Assembly (NCBI GenBank): GCA_028583605.1
Contig: CM053326.1
Span: forward strand, 12,486,587 to 12,550,586
Reading direction: 5' to 3'
DNA length: 64,000 bases
From: Dastarcus helophoroides
Taxonomy: Eukaryota > Arthropoda > Insecta > Coleoptera > Bothrideridae
Shown: one piece after another, positions 46,621-60,900 of the stretch
Numbering within the stretch: position 1 is the stretch's first letter
Layout: every line of letters starts with the position of its first letter
Made by a program: the position numbers and the translations under genes
The notes under the pieces: generated by a model
Told to the model about the DNA's origin: nothing
Seen by the model: the letters and a program-made list of their open reading frames with translations, nothing else
The model's database searches: none

Positions 46621-49600
46621 TCTGCCAAAGATCTATAACGAAAAAAAGCATTAACCGCTTTTCTTACCTCCACCTTAGTCATAAAACTGATGAACATTTA
46701 AATATAGTAACCGTAAAGAAAACAGTTTTAAATCGAAATCAGATAATAATAATATAAATTATGTTTTCCAATTTTTCGTTTAGATTAGAAAATATAAATA
46801 ACGAATATAATAAAAAAAATTACCCGCATGGTGAATTACAAATCGCTTTACTTTTGAATATCAACGCCGAAGATTATTTCAATGCTTCTTTTACTAATTA
46901 ACAACCAAATAAAGAAAAAAAATCAATTAATGATAGTGTAGTATCGATTTGACTCCCAACATAGACGAATTTAATGCTTTTTTGCTAACTAATTAAGATT
47001 ACAGCGCTTAAAAATGCCTGTTCTACTAGCTATATACGTATTCCGCATGTCGCTAGTTTTATCCCTTTACCTATGTTGTAAAGGGGTAAACATTATTTGT
47101 ATTGTACTTGGCTAGTAGTGTGGAATACCCCCAGGACAAAAATAAGAAAGAAAAACCAAGAAAGCGATTTTAAGAAGAAATAGAAGATCTTCTGACTTGG
47201 AGAATGAAAACACAAATCAAAACGCGAAAGATGGGAAGTCATAAATAATTGTAACAATAATAAAATAATTGAACACTCAATTACAGAGAAACTGGTCCAA
47301 GTAATTCAAAACATTTAAAATCTGGAAAATGTCATATTACTCTTCTTGCAACAGTAGAACTGTACTAGGAAGTAAAAGTGAAAATCTCAAAGCATTCCGT
47401 ACTCTTAAAGATATGTGGGACTTCAATTACAATTTTAATTACGTTGAATCAATTTTGGTACATTTTGGTAGATATTTTAAACTCTACTGACTTCGCGTTC
47501 CGGATTTTGCAGCTCAAACACTCTTTTTAGAATATTTTCTCCGATTTTTTAACTCTTGAGAAATTGATGCGAAATGCGAAAGTTCATCACTGGAAACTAA
47601 ACAGGAAGATTCATGATAGGTATTTCTCAAAATATAAGCGTTCGTTCTAATCCACAGCATCCCTTATGCATTACTTATACACGATTTTTCTGGATTATAA
47701 AATTTGGTCGGAAGGAAAGCAATTTCAGATTTCAGTGTCCATATCGCAGCGGCGGCGATCTACATGCGACCACATGTCGGTTGCCATTACCACCCCCGCT
47801 GACACAAAATAATAATACAGTGAAAATCGGGAATGAAAAATTGCTTGGACATTTATGTTTGAAATTCCAGCAGTGCAAGGGTGTGTCCTACGTGACCCGA
47901 CTCGGAAAAGATCATTTCTCTAGCCGTATCTATATCAATATTAGATATTGTTAGTGTAATTTTTGATCTAAGCTACTATTTCCATTAATTTAACTCGCTC
48001 GATTAGGTATAATTTTTGGTTCTAGAAATATTTCTACTGCTGAGCTCTACAACATTATAAATGAATATTTATGTTTGTTAAACATTGATTTTCTTAAAAT
48101 ATTTTACAATTCATTAAAGAAATTTTATATCTGAACTTAAGTGTACTTAATTTTACTCCAAAATACGTGTATTTCATCCAAAATTTCCGAATTAATATTT
48201 CGTATACTCTAATAATACTCTACTTTATTTTTAATACAATGAATATATTTATGGTTCATGCTCTGAATTTTGATAATAAATTAATTGCTATTTTAAAAGT
48301 TTTTATTAAAAATAATAATGAATTATATAATTATAATGAATATCTGAATAAAATATCTAAAATGAATGATATTTATCATCGCAACCTATGTTTTGAAACG
48401 AACCGTACAAATAGGAATACTTTGAAGGCTTGCTTTCTTAGTGGCGATCCCATCAACAATAGAGCGGAAACATGGATAACTGAACATCTCAGGAGGTCAA
48501 ACTTGAGACGGGGCGGAAGCTATATAGTAATGATCATCCCGGGCTTGGGGACAGTTTAAATCGCATCGCCTTTCTGCGGTTGATTGCGATGTCCATTGTT
48601 CTATAGGTATAATTTGGCGATATCGATTCGTTTAAGCATTTACTCGTTTGTGACGTCGTGGAAAAAGGAAGTAGCTACGATTTCCTCTTTCTGACACTAT
48701 CCTGTCATATACCCAGCAATTTGCATGTTTCAATACGCCCATTTTTAACGACTACAAAATTTTTTGCACCTGACTTAAGGAGCTGTATTTGTTATTATAA
48801 TGTTTACATTATTTATACATTAGTTATTAACTGCGAAGTGACATTGGTTAATATTGTTTCACTGTTACAAATCAACAATTAGAATATGGTGCGATGTTAG
48901 AAATATCCTTCATTTTTTAAATCATAAAATTAACGGTTTTAAAATTCTAAGGGAACATTCTATTTCTTGAAAACACAGAGTGCCAGGCATAAATTTTTTG
49001 TGATAACCTCGCTGGGTATCAGAAAAAAGCAATAACGATTTATTTATTCGGAACTTTTTTTGGCATGCTAGAGTGCGTCATTTTGGCTCTGACTTTTGTT
49101 TTACGAGCCTATTTAAAAATCAAAACTGAATCAAAAATCACATTTTAAAGAATAAGGATAATTTTGAATCCAGGGGTAAAATATCAGCCCAGTTAATCTA
49201 ATATTGCCCTTTCGATCCTCGGAAAGTTTTTGTGGAACCGTTTTGTTGCGGATGTTCCTTATGCCCAATCCATTGAGGAAAATATAATGATCGGTCAAAA
49301 TTAACTAGGTTCCTGATTACGTTCACATTTCCATCAATTCCTACAATAGAAGAGCCATAAAAACACTCTAATATTAAACTGAGCGCATCAGTTCTTGGTC
49401 TGTCTTCAGTTTATTTGTAACATTATCAATGTTGTCAAACGAAATATACACTAATGCTAGATTCTTTACTAAAAGAATTCCTTTTGTTTTCAAATATTGC
49501 ATTCATAGGTTTTGTAGTCCCAAGTACTCAAATATTTAGATTCTGAAGTTGAGAAACAACTTAGCATTTTTGGCGTTTCTAGCTGAACAAATTTTTGGAC

Positions 49601-49900
49601 CTAAATCTGGCTCTTTATTCGGTGTGAATTGATACCAGAGATTTTTTATTCCCAAAATTAAAAATTCATCTTCGAGAACAAATGGTTAAAAATATCAAAA
49701 CTTAAGATTTGTTAGTGAATCTAACTTGCACAAACATTCTTATAAAATCATTCTCATTACCTCGTACTACAGCAAATACATTAAAGTTATTCTTAATATG
49801 CAACTGTGCATGGGGGAGTAGAAAAGCAGAAATAAATTCCATATTTTCTTAAAATGTAATTACAGGTTTCAACTTTAAATGAAAATATTCCTGGCAAAAG
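46621..49900. other. Intronic, no exon recognised
   Basis: Two open frames (47613-47954, 113 codons; 48167-48559, 130 codons) are not recognisable. The segment 47740-47930 and the short word-rich stretch at 48470-48600 have more balanced composition and may be conserved non-coding DNA. The rest is plain AT-rich sequence. Confidence 0.3.
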
Positions 49901-49959
49901 TAGCAAAATACGTGAAATGCTCAAAATTTTCGTATTGGATATATTTCTTTTTGTTTCAG

Positions 49960-51917
49960 AACCAAGCAACTATATGTGTTCGACGTGCAAAGCAAGACTG
50001 CATTCAGCTTGGAGACTGGTTCAACACGTGCAACATTCCCATGGAATCAAAATTTATGTAGAAACTTCCCCTTCAAGTAAAAACAATAACCACAGTTCGA
50101 GTAGTGCCAGTAGTAGTTCATCGGGATGTTCCTCTGGAGGTGGTCCACCACCTCCTCCTAACATGAGACACCATCTGCTGCCCCCTCCAGATATACACAA
50201 CCCCTTCGGTGTTGGTGGCCTACTTCGACTTCCTCTACCTCCACTTAATCACGGTCCAGTTCCTCCTGCTCCGCTCTTTTCCAGGCCGGAGCACCATTAT
50301 CGCATCGATCAATTAGTTAACGAACAATTTAGACATCACGGCCTAAATTTGGCTGCAGCCGCTGCGGCAGTTGCAGCAAGCGGTGTGCCAACTCATACGG
50401 GGTTTCCATCTTCCGCAGAACGAGTTCCGTCAGTGACGAGTCTACCTCCAAGAGATAGAAGTACACCGAACCAACCTCTTTCACTTGAACCACAACTGGA
50501 TTTTTACTCACAGCGGTTGAGGCAACTCGCTGGCACAACCAGCCCGGGGGCGGCTCAGGCGAGTTCGCCGTCTCCCCGGAAGCACTCACCGCCTTTTACA
50601 AGTCCATCGCCCTCTCAGCTGCCTCCAGCTTCAATCCCCAACAATACCAGTGGAAGTAGCAGTAACAGTAACAATAATAATAACAACAATAATAGCAGTA
50701 GTAATAGTGGAGGTAGCCGACCTCCCAGCGCGTCACCACCAGCTAAAGATGATTCCGCCCAACCGCTTATCTCCACACCAAGATCAGCATCAACACCTCC
50801 AGGAAAACCCGGATCTCCTAGAAATACTGCATCCACGGATGCTGTCCACGCATGTGACTATTGCGGGAAGAAATTCCGATATCTTAATAACCTCGAAGTG
50901 CACAGGAAGACCCACACAGGCGAATTACCATACAAATGTACTGTATGTGATCATGCCTGTGCACAAAGTTCCAAATTGAAAAGACATATGAAGATACACA
51001 GAACTCCCGAGGATCGTACTAGCAACGCCGGTTCAGTTGAGACCCTCGAAGGGGATGAGAGTGAAGAAGATGATGACATGGAGGATGATGATGATGAAGA
51101 AGAGGAACTAGAACATGACGAAGAAGAAGCCGAAGACCTAAGTTTACCTTCTACAGGGCAACCTCCAAAAAACTCGATACCATCGGCTTCACTGGTAGGG
51201 GAGCTGATGGATAAATTCGGCTTAAGTAATATTGCTCAGTATAGTGAAGCCTATAAACAGGCGTTACAAGAATCAAATTCTGCTCTTAAGTTTCAACTGG
51301 CCAGCAAAGACCGTGACAATAACAACAGCACAACATTAAGCAATCAATTAAAATTAAGAGAAGAATTTACTAAAGGTATGCTACCAGTACCTCCGCCGCA
51401 ACCTTTGCCCCTTTTTCCCTCATTCAATGAATCCTATGAAGCTTCGAAACGATTAAAGTTAGACTTAGAAAGGAACGACTGGTGGCTGTCTGGATTACCA
51501 CGTGAGAATAAAGGCATCCCCGGACCTAGCGCCCTTCTACCTAATCCGTTGATCAAGAAAGAGTCGCGTCGAAACGACACTTGTGAATATTGTGGTAAAG
51601 TGTTCAAAAACTGTTCGAACTTAACAGTTCATCGCCGATCTCATACTGGCGAAAAACCTTACAAGTGCGAATTGTGTTCCTACGCGTGCGCGCAAAGTTC
51701 CAAACTTACGCGTCACATGAAAACTCACGGCAGGATCGGCAAAGACGTATACAGGTGTCGATTCTGTGAAATGCCATTTTCTGTTCCTTCTACTCTCGAA
51801 AAACACATGCGAAAGTGCGTAGTTAACCAAGGTAAAGGCCATCTTTTGGCCAATATGCCGATGCTTTCCGGTGACGAGGATTCGTCTACGAGCATGACGT
51901 CGAAAGAGACAACATGA
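49960..51917 (+). CDS. Last coding exon of BCL11/CG9650-like zinc-finger transcription factor
   Basis: About 652 codons after a TTTTTGTTTCAG acceptor, ending TGA at 51915-51917. First is a C2H2 finger ([20 protein letters not shown], then SH; 49977-50042), matching BCL11 CTTCKQPFxSAWFLLQHAQN. Next are Ser-, Pro- and Ala-rich linkers and a poly-Asn tract (about 50670-50700). Then a finger pair [20 protein letters not shown] and [20 protein letters not shown] (about 50850-51000), and an Asp/Glu-rich stretch (51045-51145). Next is [16 protein letters not shown], like BCL11 MQHFSEAFHQVL. The C-terminal triple [40 protein letters not shown] and [20 protein letters not shown] (51580-51820) is nearly identical to vertebrate BCL11. 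Nuclear DNA-binding protein of the BCL11 family, whose vertebrate members are mostly repressors. The gene symbol is left blank because orthology was not tested. Confidence 0.95.
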
Positions 51918-54900
51918 CTCTTTCCATGGGGCGCCATGAGACTGCCCCCACCGCCCCCCAGTCTTACGTACTAACTAGTCTTCGAACTTAATTAGTAAAT
52001 TGTTGTGAACAGTGACCATTGTTCAATTCGCCTCATGGTACCTAACGTCACTACTTTTATTAATTATCCTGTATAGTATTACTGAATGGATTACTCCCTT
52101 TCATGTTTTGAAGGAGATAATTTCATTCTTTGTGCAGAAACCTAAGGTTCTTTAGGAAATATGAATTGAGAAACAACCCTACAGAAATAAATTAGTTCAC
52201 TGGAACATTAAAAAATTGTTCCATAATTATTTAACTGGCGTTAAAGACATTACTTATGTTATTATATTTTTAACTTCGCTTCAAAAGTTGTTCTTTAAGT
52301 AAAATCATGGTAAACGATCAGAATCTGAAAAGATAGATAGGTGCTGAAGGATCCCTATTAATTCAGTTAACTAAAATAAGATAGATATATGTCAAATATT
52401 CAGTTACTCTAAATCAATTTTACTGGGATTTTGTACTTTTAATAACTTTTCTAAGACTTAACGTTCGTGCAGAAATAATCATATCTAAAATCAGTTCTGA
52501 GATGTGGTTATTTCCGATCCCAATTGAATATTTGTAGAGTGGAAAGACCACCACAGGGGCTAAGTATCAAATAAGCAGTTTGGAGTTATTAGAGAAAAAC
52601 GTTACGTTATGGCGTATTACTTATTAAGATAATTAGATAATGTATTAATTTAAGTTACTAGCCAAACAAAAAGGATTACCATTTGGTGCTTTTGTGGGAT
52701 ATTGGTGATGATATTTAGTACCCATTTAAGGTAAAAATTAAAAAACACATTTTTTGGCACTTACTCCCTTTGGTATTTCCACTCTACATTTAATCGTTAA
52801 AAGGGATACCGGGGTCTTATTGAACTAAATATAATTATTTTATTTGACCCACACTCTAGCAAACAAATTATAAGTGCAATAATTATTATATTTTTATTTT
52901 GATATTTTTAGTATTTATAAAATTGAAATTGGTATAATTTTGAAAAAGAATTAGGCATAATACGGAATATGCAGGTTTAAAAGATGTCTCATTTTAGACA
53001 TCCCTCAATGGTATTCAATCATTTCCACGCTCACTTCTGAGCATCTTGGAACACTTGTGCATTTATTTGTTTCTTTCCTAAAAACGATTTTCGTGCTACT
53101 TTTACTCCCGCCCGTTAAAAGTGTTACCGGGGTGGAAATTCAAATTCTCAATATAACTTAGATCATTGCCCCAAAAGCTTAATTTTGTTGTATCATTGTT
53201 TGATAAACCGCAATTGGGAATGATATAGTGATTTCAAAAAGTGGTTCAACAAATCTTGTTTGCAACGCCAATAACGCCACTATATTGAAAATGTTGAAAT
53301 GACTGCAATGCTTCATATTATCATCAATGGTGCCACTTATTATGAAGCATAAAATCACATCTATTAGGTGTATACTTTACTAGGTAAGTAAAAATAAAAA
53401 GACTTAGATACTAGATACGAAGAGTGTATATCCTCTACTGTCGTTTATCTTATTAGCATTATTACTCGCACAAAAGAATGTACTGAAATTAAAACCAAAA
53501 TCTAAAATACGGTTCTTGATGAAAATATAATCAAATTACAACATTTGTATTGTTTGATCAAAATTTGAATAAAACAAGATCTTTGTATTTTCCAAAGACT
53601 TCGAATTCATATTTCCTGAACAAACCGAAAGTTTCTCTTGTTTATGTAACTGATACCAAAGCAATGTTTAACTTTTCGCATTTTTATTGATTATTGAGTT
53701 TATTCATAATGAGTTATAAGTGATTGATAAATGTATATTTGTAACTAGGTTGTAGTTGTTGTTTGAGACTGAGGGTACACGAGAGCAAGTTGGGAAAATG
53801 TTTTTCGATTTTTCTAACATTCGCCGTCAAAAAGCCCAGTGTACATTCCCTATCATATCATTTCTGGCCAGTATCTCACTTGTATATATACCAGTATTTA
53901 TTGCTGTTATCTTGTTCTTCGATCCGTTGTACAAATTTTTGAAAACGATCAGGGATTTATTTAACCGACTTATTCAGTAGAGAATTAAGAAAAATCCAAG
54001 AGGTGACTATGTGATATTTTATTAGAACCAAATACTTACCAAGACTATGTGACATTACTTAAAAAGTCCCTGATTGTGCCCAGTATTACTAAATGTATAG
54101 GAATATCTTTGTATAGTTCCATGTTTTTAAAATAAATTTGGTGTTAGATGCCCCCCGTCAAAAACAGGGATTCATTTTAGATGATCATTCAGGGTCAGAA
54201 TTCGCCAATAAGCGCATATCTCTTACGTCACAGCAATTAAAGCAGGATAGAAAACAAATCTTCTCTTTGTACAATCTTGTGCTGTTTGTAGAGAGGGAAA
54301 ATTTTTCTTCTGATTTAAGCATAGCATTACAATGGACCAGGGTTCGATTCAGTAGTTCCGCGAGACTTTAATCAGTGTATCTGTAATTATTAATGTTAAT
54401 ATGTTATTTCGAATATTTTTTATTTATTGAAATGATATGGCTGTAGCACAACGGTGTTCGTATGGGCTGCACTCTACTTAATATAACCGTGTTCCTATAC
54501 TGAACCCCTATTTCAGTATGTATTAAATCTATTACAAACTGGATTGTGTTTTATTTTAGTGTCCTGAAGAATAATAGAAAATAGAAGAATGAATAACATA
54601 AGTAAGCACATTTTTCGTATAACTAATCAATTTTTGAAATAACTAAACAATCAAAAGAAATTTAAAAAAAAATGTAATTAGATAGAAATGTCTCTAGCAC
54701 ATTTTTTCTTCTTATTATTTTAATTTTGTTTTTGTATTCTGTGTTGAATTTATTATCCTTATTTATTAGACTCCATGAAGTGACATTTCAAAGATTAGAA
54801 TTTAAAAAATTCAGAAATTTGTCAATAATTTGCAATTATTCAAAACAACTTAGTTTTCAAAAAGTGATATTGCAAAAGTCAATAAATAAAAAAAAATATC

Positions 54901-57900
54901 TTATCGGTGTTTTCCAAATAAAAGTAAAACTCATGATTGGAGTATCAAAGAGGTCTTTTGAAGTAAGAGGAATAACCAGGAGTATTGCATTCAGAAATGT
55001 GGTAAGTATGAGCTGAAATTTTCACCAAAAATTAATAATACCTATCCCATTTCGGACCACTATTCGAAGACCATATGCAGTCCAATACCAAACAAAATAT
55101 TTTCTTTCATTATAAACAGACCAGTCCTTAGGAAAACGTTTCTGCAAGTTCCTAGAAGGTAAGTAAAGTATAATTCTGATGTTTTTTGCCTTTAAAAACT
55201 TGATATCAGGGATGGGCAACTTTTTTCGGGTCAAATAAAATTTTAAAATCATGACGCAGGAGGGGTGGCAAAAAAGTGTTAATAAAACCAAAATTACATA
55301 CTCTGCAAACTGGGTTTATAGCTTTGGACATTTCAGGAATTGTTATTTCAATAAATTACACGATTTTTTTTCATAATTTTGATTCTTTTCTCAAAACTTT
55401 CGAGTTTGATTGAAATATTTTCTCTTTTTGAAGTGAAAACTACTTTAGGCGCGCTAAGCGACTACAGATAGGGAAAAAATGCATGAAATATACTTATAAT
55501 ATATCGCATTACAAAAAAGGGCGATTTGAACTACTTGAACTACTAATCGATTGTCTACCACTGCGCCACTCCGGACATTTAATGACAATTCTTAAAACCC
55601 TTCCAACACTCGGATAATCTGACACCTGGATAATTAGGCAAAATGAAAATATAAAAACGAAAAATTCGGCGAGAGGGGGGAGGCAAAATGAAAATATAAA
55701 GAAGAATGGGGAGGAGTGAGAAAATGGGGGGCACCATGGAAATATATTTAAAAAAGTGAAGGGGGTGAAAAAATGGGGGGGGTCAAAATTAAAATATATA
55801 AAAAAGAAAAATTGGGTGGGGAGTTAAAAATGATGGGAGGCAAAATTAAAATAGTTAAAAAACAAAATTTGGGGGTATATGGTGGGAGCGAGTGGATATT
55901 AGTCGGCGCTCTCAATTATTTGTACTTCTCCTCAACTGAGAGAACCGCAGAAAGTTTGGAAAATGATTTTCTTTAAATATCTTCAAATTTATTATTTATA
56001 TATGTATATAATTTACTTTGGGCCATTTTTTGAAATTTTCAAATAATTAAACTTCCTGTATAAAAAATAACAGAAATAATGTCATTTTCAGTAATTTAAG
56101 ATCAAGCAGGAGTTTTTATAGAAAGTGACTTTTTCTCATAAACCCACAAATAAAAAACAAATCCCCCTTCAGTACTTTGTCGTGGGACACACTGTATATT
56201 ACGGAATATTCAGAAAGTTTTTCAAAAGTTAAATTGACTGTGTGGAAAGTGTGTATACTATGCATTGTTTAAATTGTGTTTTAATTTGATTACACGTTGA
56301 GCCGAATTAAAACAGAAATTTCGTTTCGACAACATCACACAGTCAACCGACAAAGGCATGATAAACAAAGACTAGATCGTATACCAATGTAAAAGATATA
56401 AAAACTAGAAATAATTTTTAATCTACAAATTTTTATTTTTGATATTACAATTTGAAAATTAAAAAAAAGAAACACTGTTCTATCATAGTTTTAAGTTTTC
56501 ACTTTTATCGGCAGTCTCCATAACTGACCAATTTTTTTTTCTTTTTTTTATTGAAATTTATCCAAAATTTCGAAGCTTTAAATTAGTGTAATATTTTAAA
56601 AAGCTTTAAATTTACAGGAAAAAATGTTGTCGACATTTCAACTTCAAATATAATGTTGTGTTTCTTTCAAAATGTAAACTCTTTCTTCAAAATGCAGTTA
56701 AATTAAACTTTGAACTTCAAAAATTTTTTTTAAACTAAAGTTCGAAGTTTGGGCGCAAAGTAAAATTGAATTTATATTAATTTACCATTTTTTAAAATTT
56801 CAGAACTTAATATTAAATTTTTCTCGAACCTTTATATTCAATTTTTAATTAATTAATTTATATCTAAAATTGTAAGTTTTTCCTAGAAGTTTTAACTTCA
56901 AGTGAAATGTGGAGTTCAAATTGTGAAAGATATAATCGAAATATTTTAAACATTTCAACTTTTTTCATTTAAAATTTCTAAATTTTCAACTTCTCTGAAA
57001 AAATCAAAATGTCGAGTTTTTTTAATGAATTTCATTTTATTTTTAAATTTTGAAATTTTTATAAGAATTTCGACTTTTTCAAAACTTTCACTTATTTTCT
57101 TCACACAATTTTCAACGGTCCTTTTCGACATTTTTTTAAATTTTATATTTTTGAAAATTTCGACTTTTCTGTCATTAATTTTTTTTTAATCTTTCTCTTT
57201 CAAAAATTCTAGATTTTTTAGAAAGCTTGACACGATACGATTTTTTAAAATATCCAGTTTTTTGAACAATTCTATTTTTTCAAAATTTTGATTGTATTTC
57301 AAAATTTAGATTTTTTTTAGGAAATTTCAACTTCTTATCAAAATTTGCTTTTTAAAATTTTCGACTTTCAAAAGTTGGACTTTTTTTTAAATTACTGTAT
57401 TTTAACAAAAATTGTTTCTTTTTTCTAATTTTAGCTTTTAAAAATGTAAATTTTATTTTCCAAAATTTTGACACCTTTTGGAAACCTGGACTTTTTGGAA
57501 ATTCGGAAGTTTTTCCAAGTTTAAACTTCGAAAATTGTTACTTTTTTAAAACTTAGTTTTCTTTTTTTTAAATATCGACTTTTCCTAAAATTTCGACCTT
57601 TTTTTAAAGCACTGGAATTTTTTAAATTTCTTAAAAATTTGACTTAATTTGAATATTTCCAGTTGTTTAAATCACGACATTTTCTTAAAATGTCGACTTT
57701 TTTGACATCTTGAACTATGCTGCAAAATTTTGAATTTATTTAACATTTTCGCTGCTTTTTAAAATTTGCGATTTTTTTTTAAATTCCAATCTTTTTAAAT
57801 ATATTCAATCAAAAATTCTAACTTTTAAAAAATTGTCATTGTTTTCTTTTTACATTTGAACTAACGAAAATTTTCTGTTTTTCAACATTTTTACTTTTCT

Positions 57901-60900
57901 ACTTTTTATGAAAATTTAGAATTTTTTGATAATTTTCAATTTCCTTTAATATTTAGGCACTTCAAAAATTTCGAAGTTTTTTTGAAAAAACTAAAAATGT
58001 TTAATTTTTTTTTAATTTCCATATTTCTTTAAAATTTTAGTTAGTTTTGAAATTAAAATTATGTCTCAAATTTTCAACTTTTGTAAAAGTTTTTTGAATT
58101 TTTTCAAAAGGTCGACTTTTAATAGTATGTTTTCAAATGTTGTTGACATTATCAAGAGTTTGATATTTTCTAAATCCTAATTTCCTGTGAAAATTTAGAT
58201 ACGTTTCGAAAATCCATCGTTTTTCAAAATTTCGACCTTTAAAATTTTCACTTTCTTTAAAATTTTGCCTTTATCTAAAAATATTGATTTTTTTTTATCG
58301 ACTCTTGTTAAAATTTCGCATTATTTTTCGAATTTGCCTTTTATAATTTTTGATTTATTTCGAAAATTTGAATTTTTTTTTTCAATATTTTAACTTTTTC
58401 TAAAATCTAACTTCTTTTTGAAAACTTCGACATTTTTTAATTGAATGTCTTTTTAATATTTGTGATTTTTTATTTTTTTTTCAGTCTAACTAATAAAATT
58501 TTTTTATAATTTTGACTTTATTCGAAATTTGGTCTTTTCAAAAATTTGGGCTTTTAGGAGATTTTACTGAAAATTCTGCATTTTTTTGAAATCTCGAAAT
58601 TTTTACAGTTTCGAATATTTTTTAAATGTCACACTTTTTTTAAAATCTAATCTTTTTTCAAAAATTTTGCTGCTTTTTTGGAAATTTTAACTTTCTATGA
58701 AAGCTTCGAATTTTTTCAGAATCTTGACTTTTTTTGGAAATTTTGACTGTTTGGGAATTTCCACTTTCCTTAGAATTTCGACTTTTTTGAAATTTTGGAT
58801 CAATTCACAATTTGAACTAGATTCTTTTAAGATTTTGAAATTTTTTTAATGGGTACTTATTTACTCGTTTAGTTTTTTCAATAAAAGTTGTAATTTTGAC
58901 AAGTAGTCGAAACTTTTAATTCGAAAATTCAAAAAATAATGCTAAATGTTCAAAAATTCCAAATTTTAGAATGAAAAAAAATGTTCAAATGTTGAATAAA
59001 TCCGAAAATTTTGAAAAACGGAGATTTGCATAAAAAGTAAAAAATTTTCAGTCACAATTTTCAAAAATTTCAAAAAAAAGTCTAAATATTGAGTCTTTAA
59101 AAATCCCACACAATTTGAAAAATCTAAATTTTTGAAAAATAAAAATACAGAAAAATTTTTAACATTTTGAGAAAAAGATGAATTCCTAAAAATGTCGCAA
59201 TTTTTAAAGAAGCCAAATTTTTCAAAGTAAAAATTTGGAAAAGTAGAAATTGTAGAGAAAACTTTTGAGAAACATTTTTATAAACAATTGAAATTTAAAA
59301 AAAAATCAGTCAAAATTCTGAAAATAATTCGGATAAATTTAAAAAATCAAAATATTGATAAATGGTCAAAGAACTAAAAAAAACGATCTTCGAAATACGT
59401 CAAAATTTTCAAAACAAATTGGAAAATTGAATAAATGGGGAAATTAATATTAGAAGTTTAAAAAATGTATTAAAAGATATTTAGACAAAAGTTTCAAATT
59501 TTCGAAAAACTCAAAAGTTTAAATAATTCGAAATTTTTAAAAGGCATTTTCTTAAAAAGGTAAAATATTGGAAAAAGTGTGGAAGTTCGAAAACAAAAGT
59601 AAAAATTTAGAAAAATTCGAAATTTCTATAAATACATTTACAATTTCTGAAAAAATAAAGGTTTTCAAAAAAAGTAGCAAGTTTTAAAAAAAGTTGAAAA
59701 AAAGTTTAAAAAATCGAAATGTTCCAACAAAGTTGACATTTAAAGTTTAATTAAAAATGGAATTTAACAAATATTAAGATTTTTAAAGAAATTCGAAATT
59801 TTGAAAAAGTCCTGAATTAAAAAAACAATCGAAAATTTGAAAAAAATGTTAAAATTATCAATAAAGTTAAGATTTTCAAAAAAAAATCTAAATTTTCGAA
59901 AAAATTTAAATAAAGGAATTTTCAAAATTTTCAAAAAAGGTCGAAATTTTCCAAAACTTCGAACCTTTGAAAAATCGAAGTCGACATTTTAAAACATTAA
60001 AAACTTTAAAAAACATCGAAAATTAGGAAAAAGTCAAAAATCTAAAAATATGAAATTCTGGGAAAATAAGTCCTAATTTTGAAATAAAATCGTTTTTTTA
60101 TAAATTTGTTCCAAACAAAAATTTCAACTTTTCAAAAACTCGACATTTTTATAAAAATTGGAAGCCTAAAACTGAATTTTTTGTAAAAAGATTAAACAGA
60201 AGCAGAAATTTTTTATTAAATATCGAATATTTAATGTCAAGATTTTAAAAAAGTCGTTAAAATAAGTAAAAATTTGTTTTAAAAAGTAGGAATTATGAAA
60301 AAAAGTGAAATTATGAGGTTGAGAAGACCTACTGCATGACACTGGATTTATAAGATATATGGAATATAGAATAAATTTACCGATGTATCGAAACGTATCG
60401 ATACATCAATTGAATATAGTATTGATGATTTAAACATTTTCTGCATTCCTATGTCAACGTACTGCCAAAAATCTTAATTTGCTGTCTGCCCTCGAATTGG
60501 GACACCGAAACTTGTCACATTAACAGACGTCAGGGTGTACTTTTAACGCCTCTCTAGGCCCCCTTAGAGGTCGAATTTTCAAAAATCCCTTCTTAGTGTG
60601 CGTCTTCATTACAAAAAGAACCTTTGTGCAAAATTTCGAGTTCCTAGAGTTAGCGATTTGGGCTGTGCGTTGATAAATATGTATATATCACTCACGTCAG
60701 TCAGTTTCTATTTTTATATATAAAGATTTTATAAAATATCATTTTTGTCTCGATGTTGTCAGAATAAAATTAAAATAACTCAAAAACTAGTAAACCGATT
60801 ATGTAATATGTGTATATAGGGTGATTCAGCCATAATGGCATTAATTTTAACTACGTGTTCGGTAGGCTTAGTAAAGACAGAAAATTTCAAAAAAAAAATT

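Larger units (their letters stand above)
29681..49959 (+). other. 20.3-kb phase-1 intron of the BCL11-like gene
   Basis: Donor GTAATG at 29681 and acceptor TTTTTGTTTCAG ending at 49959. Joining G and AA makes a Glu codon, giving the junction [10 protein letters not shown] expected for the family. The intron is packed with dead elements listed separately. No additional coding exon of the gene was recognised inside it. Confidence 0.8.
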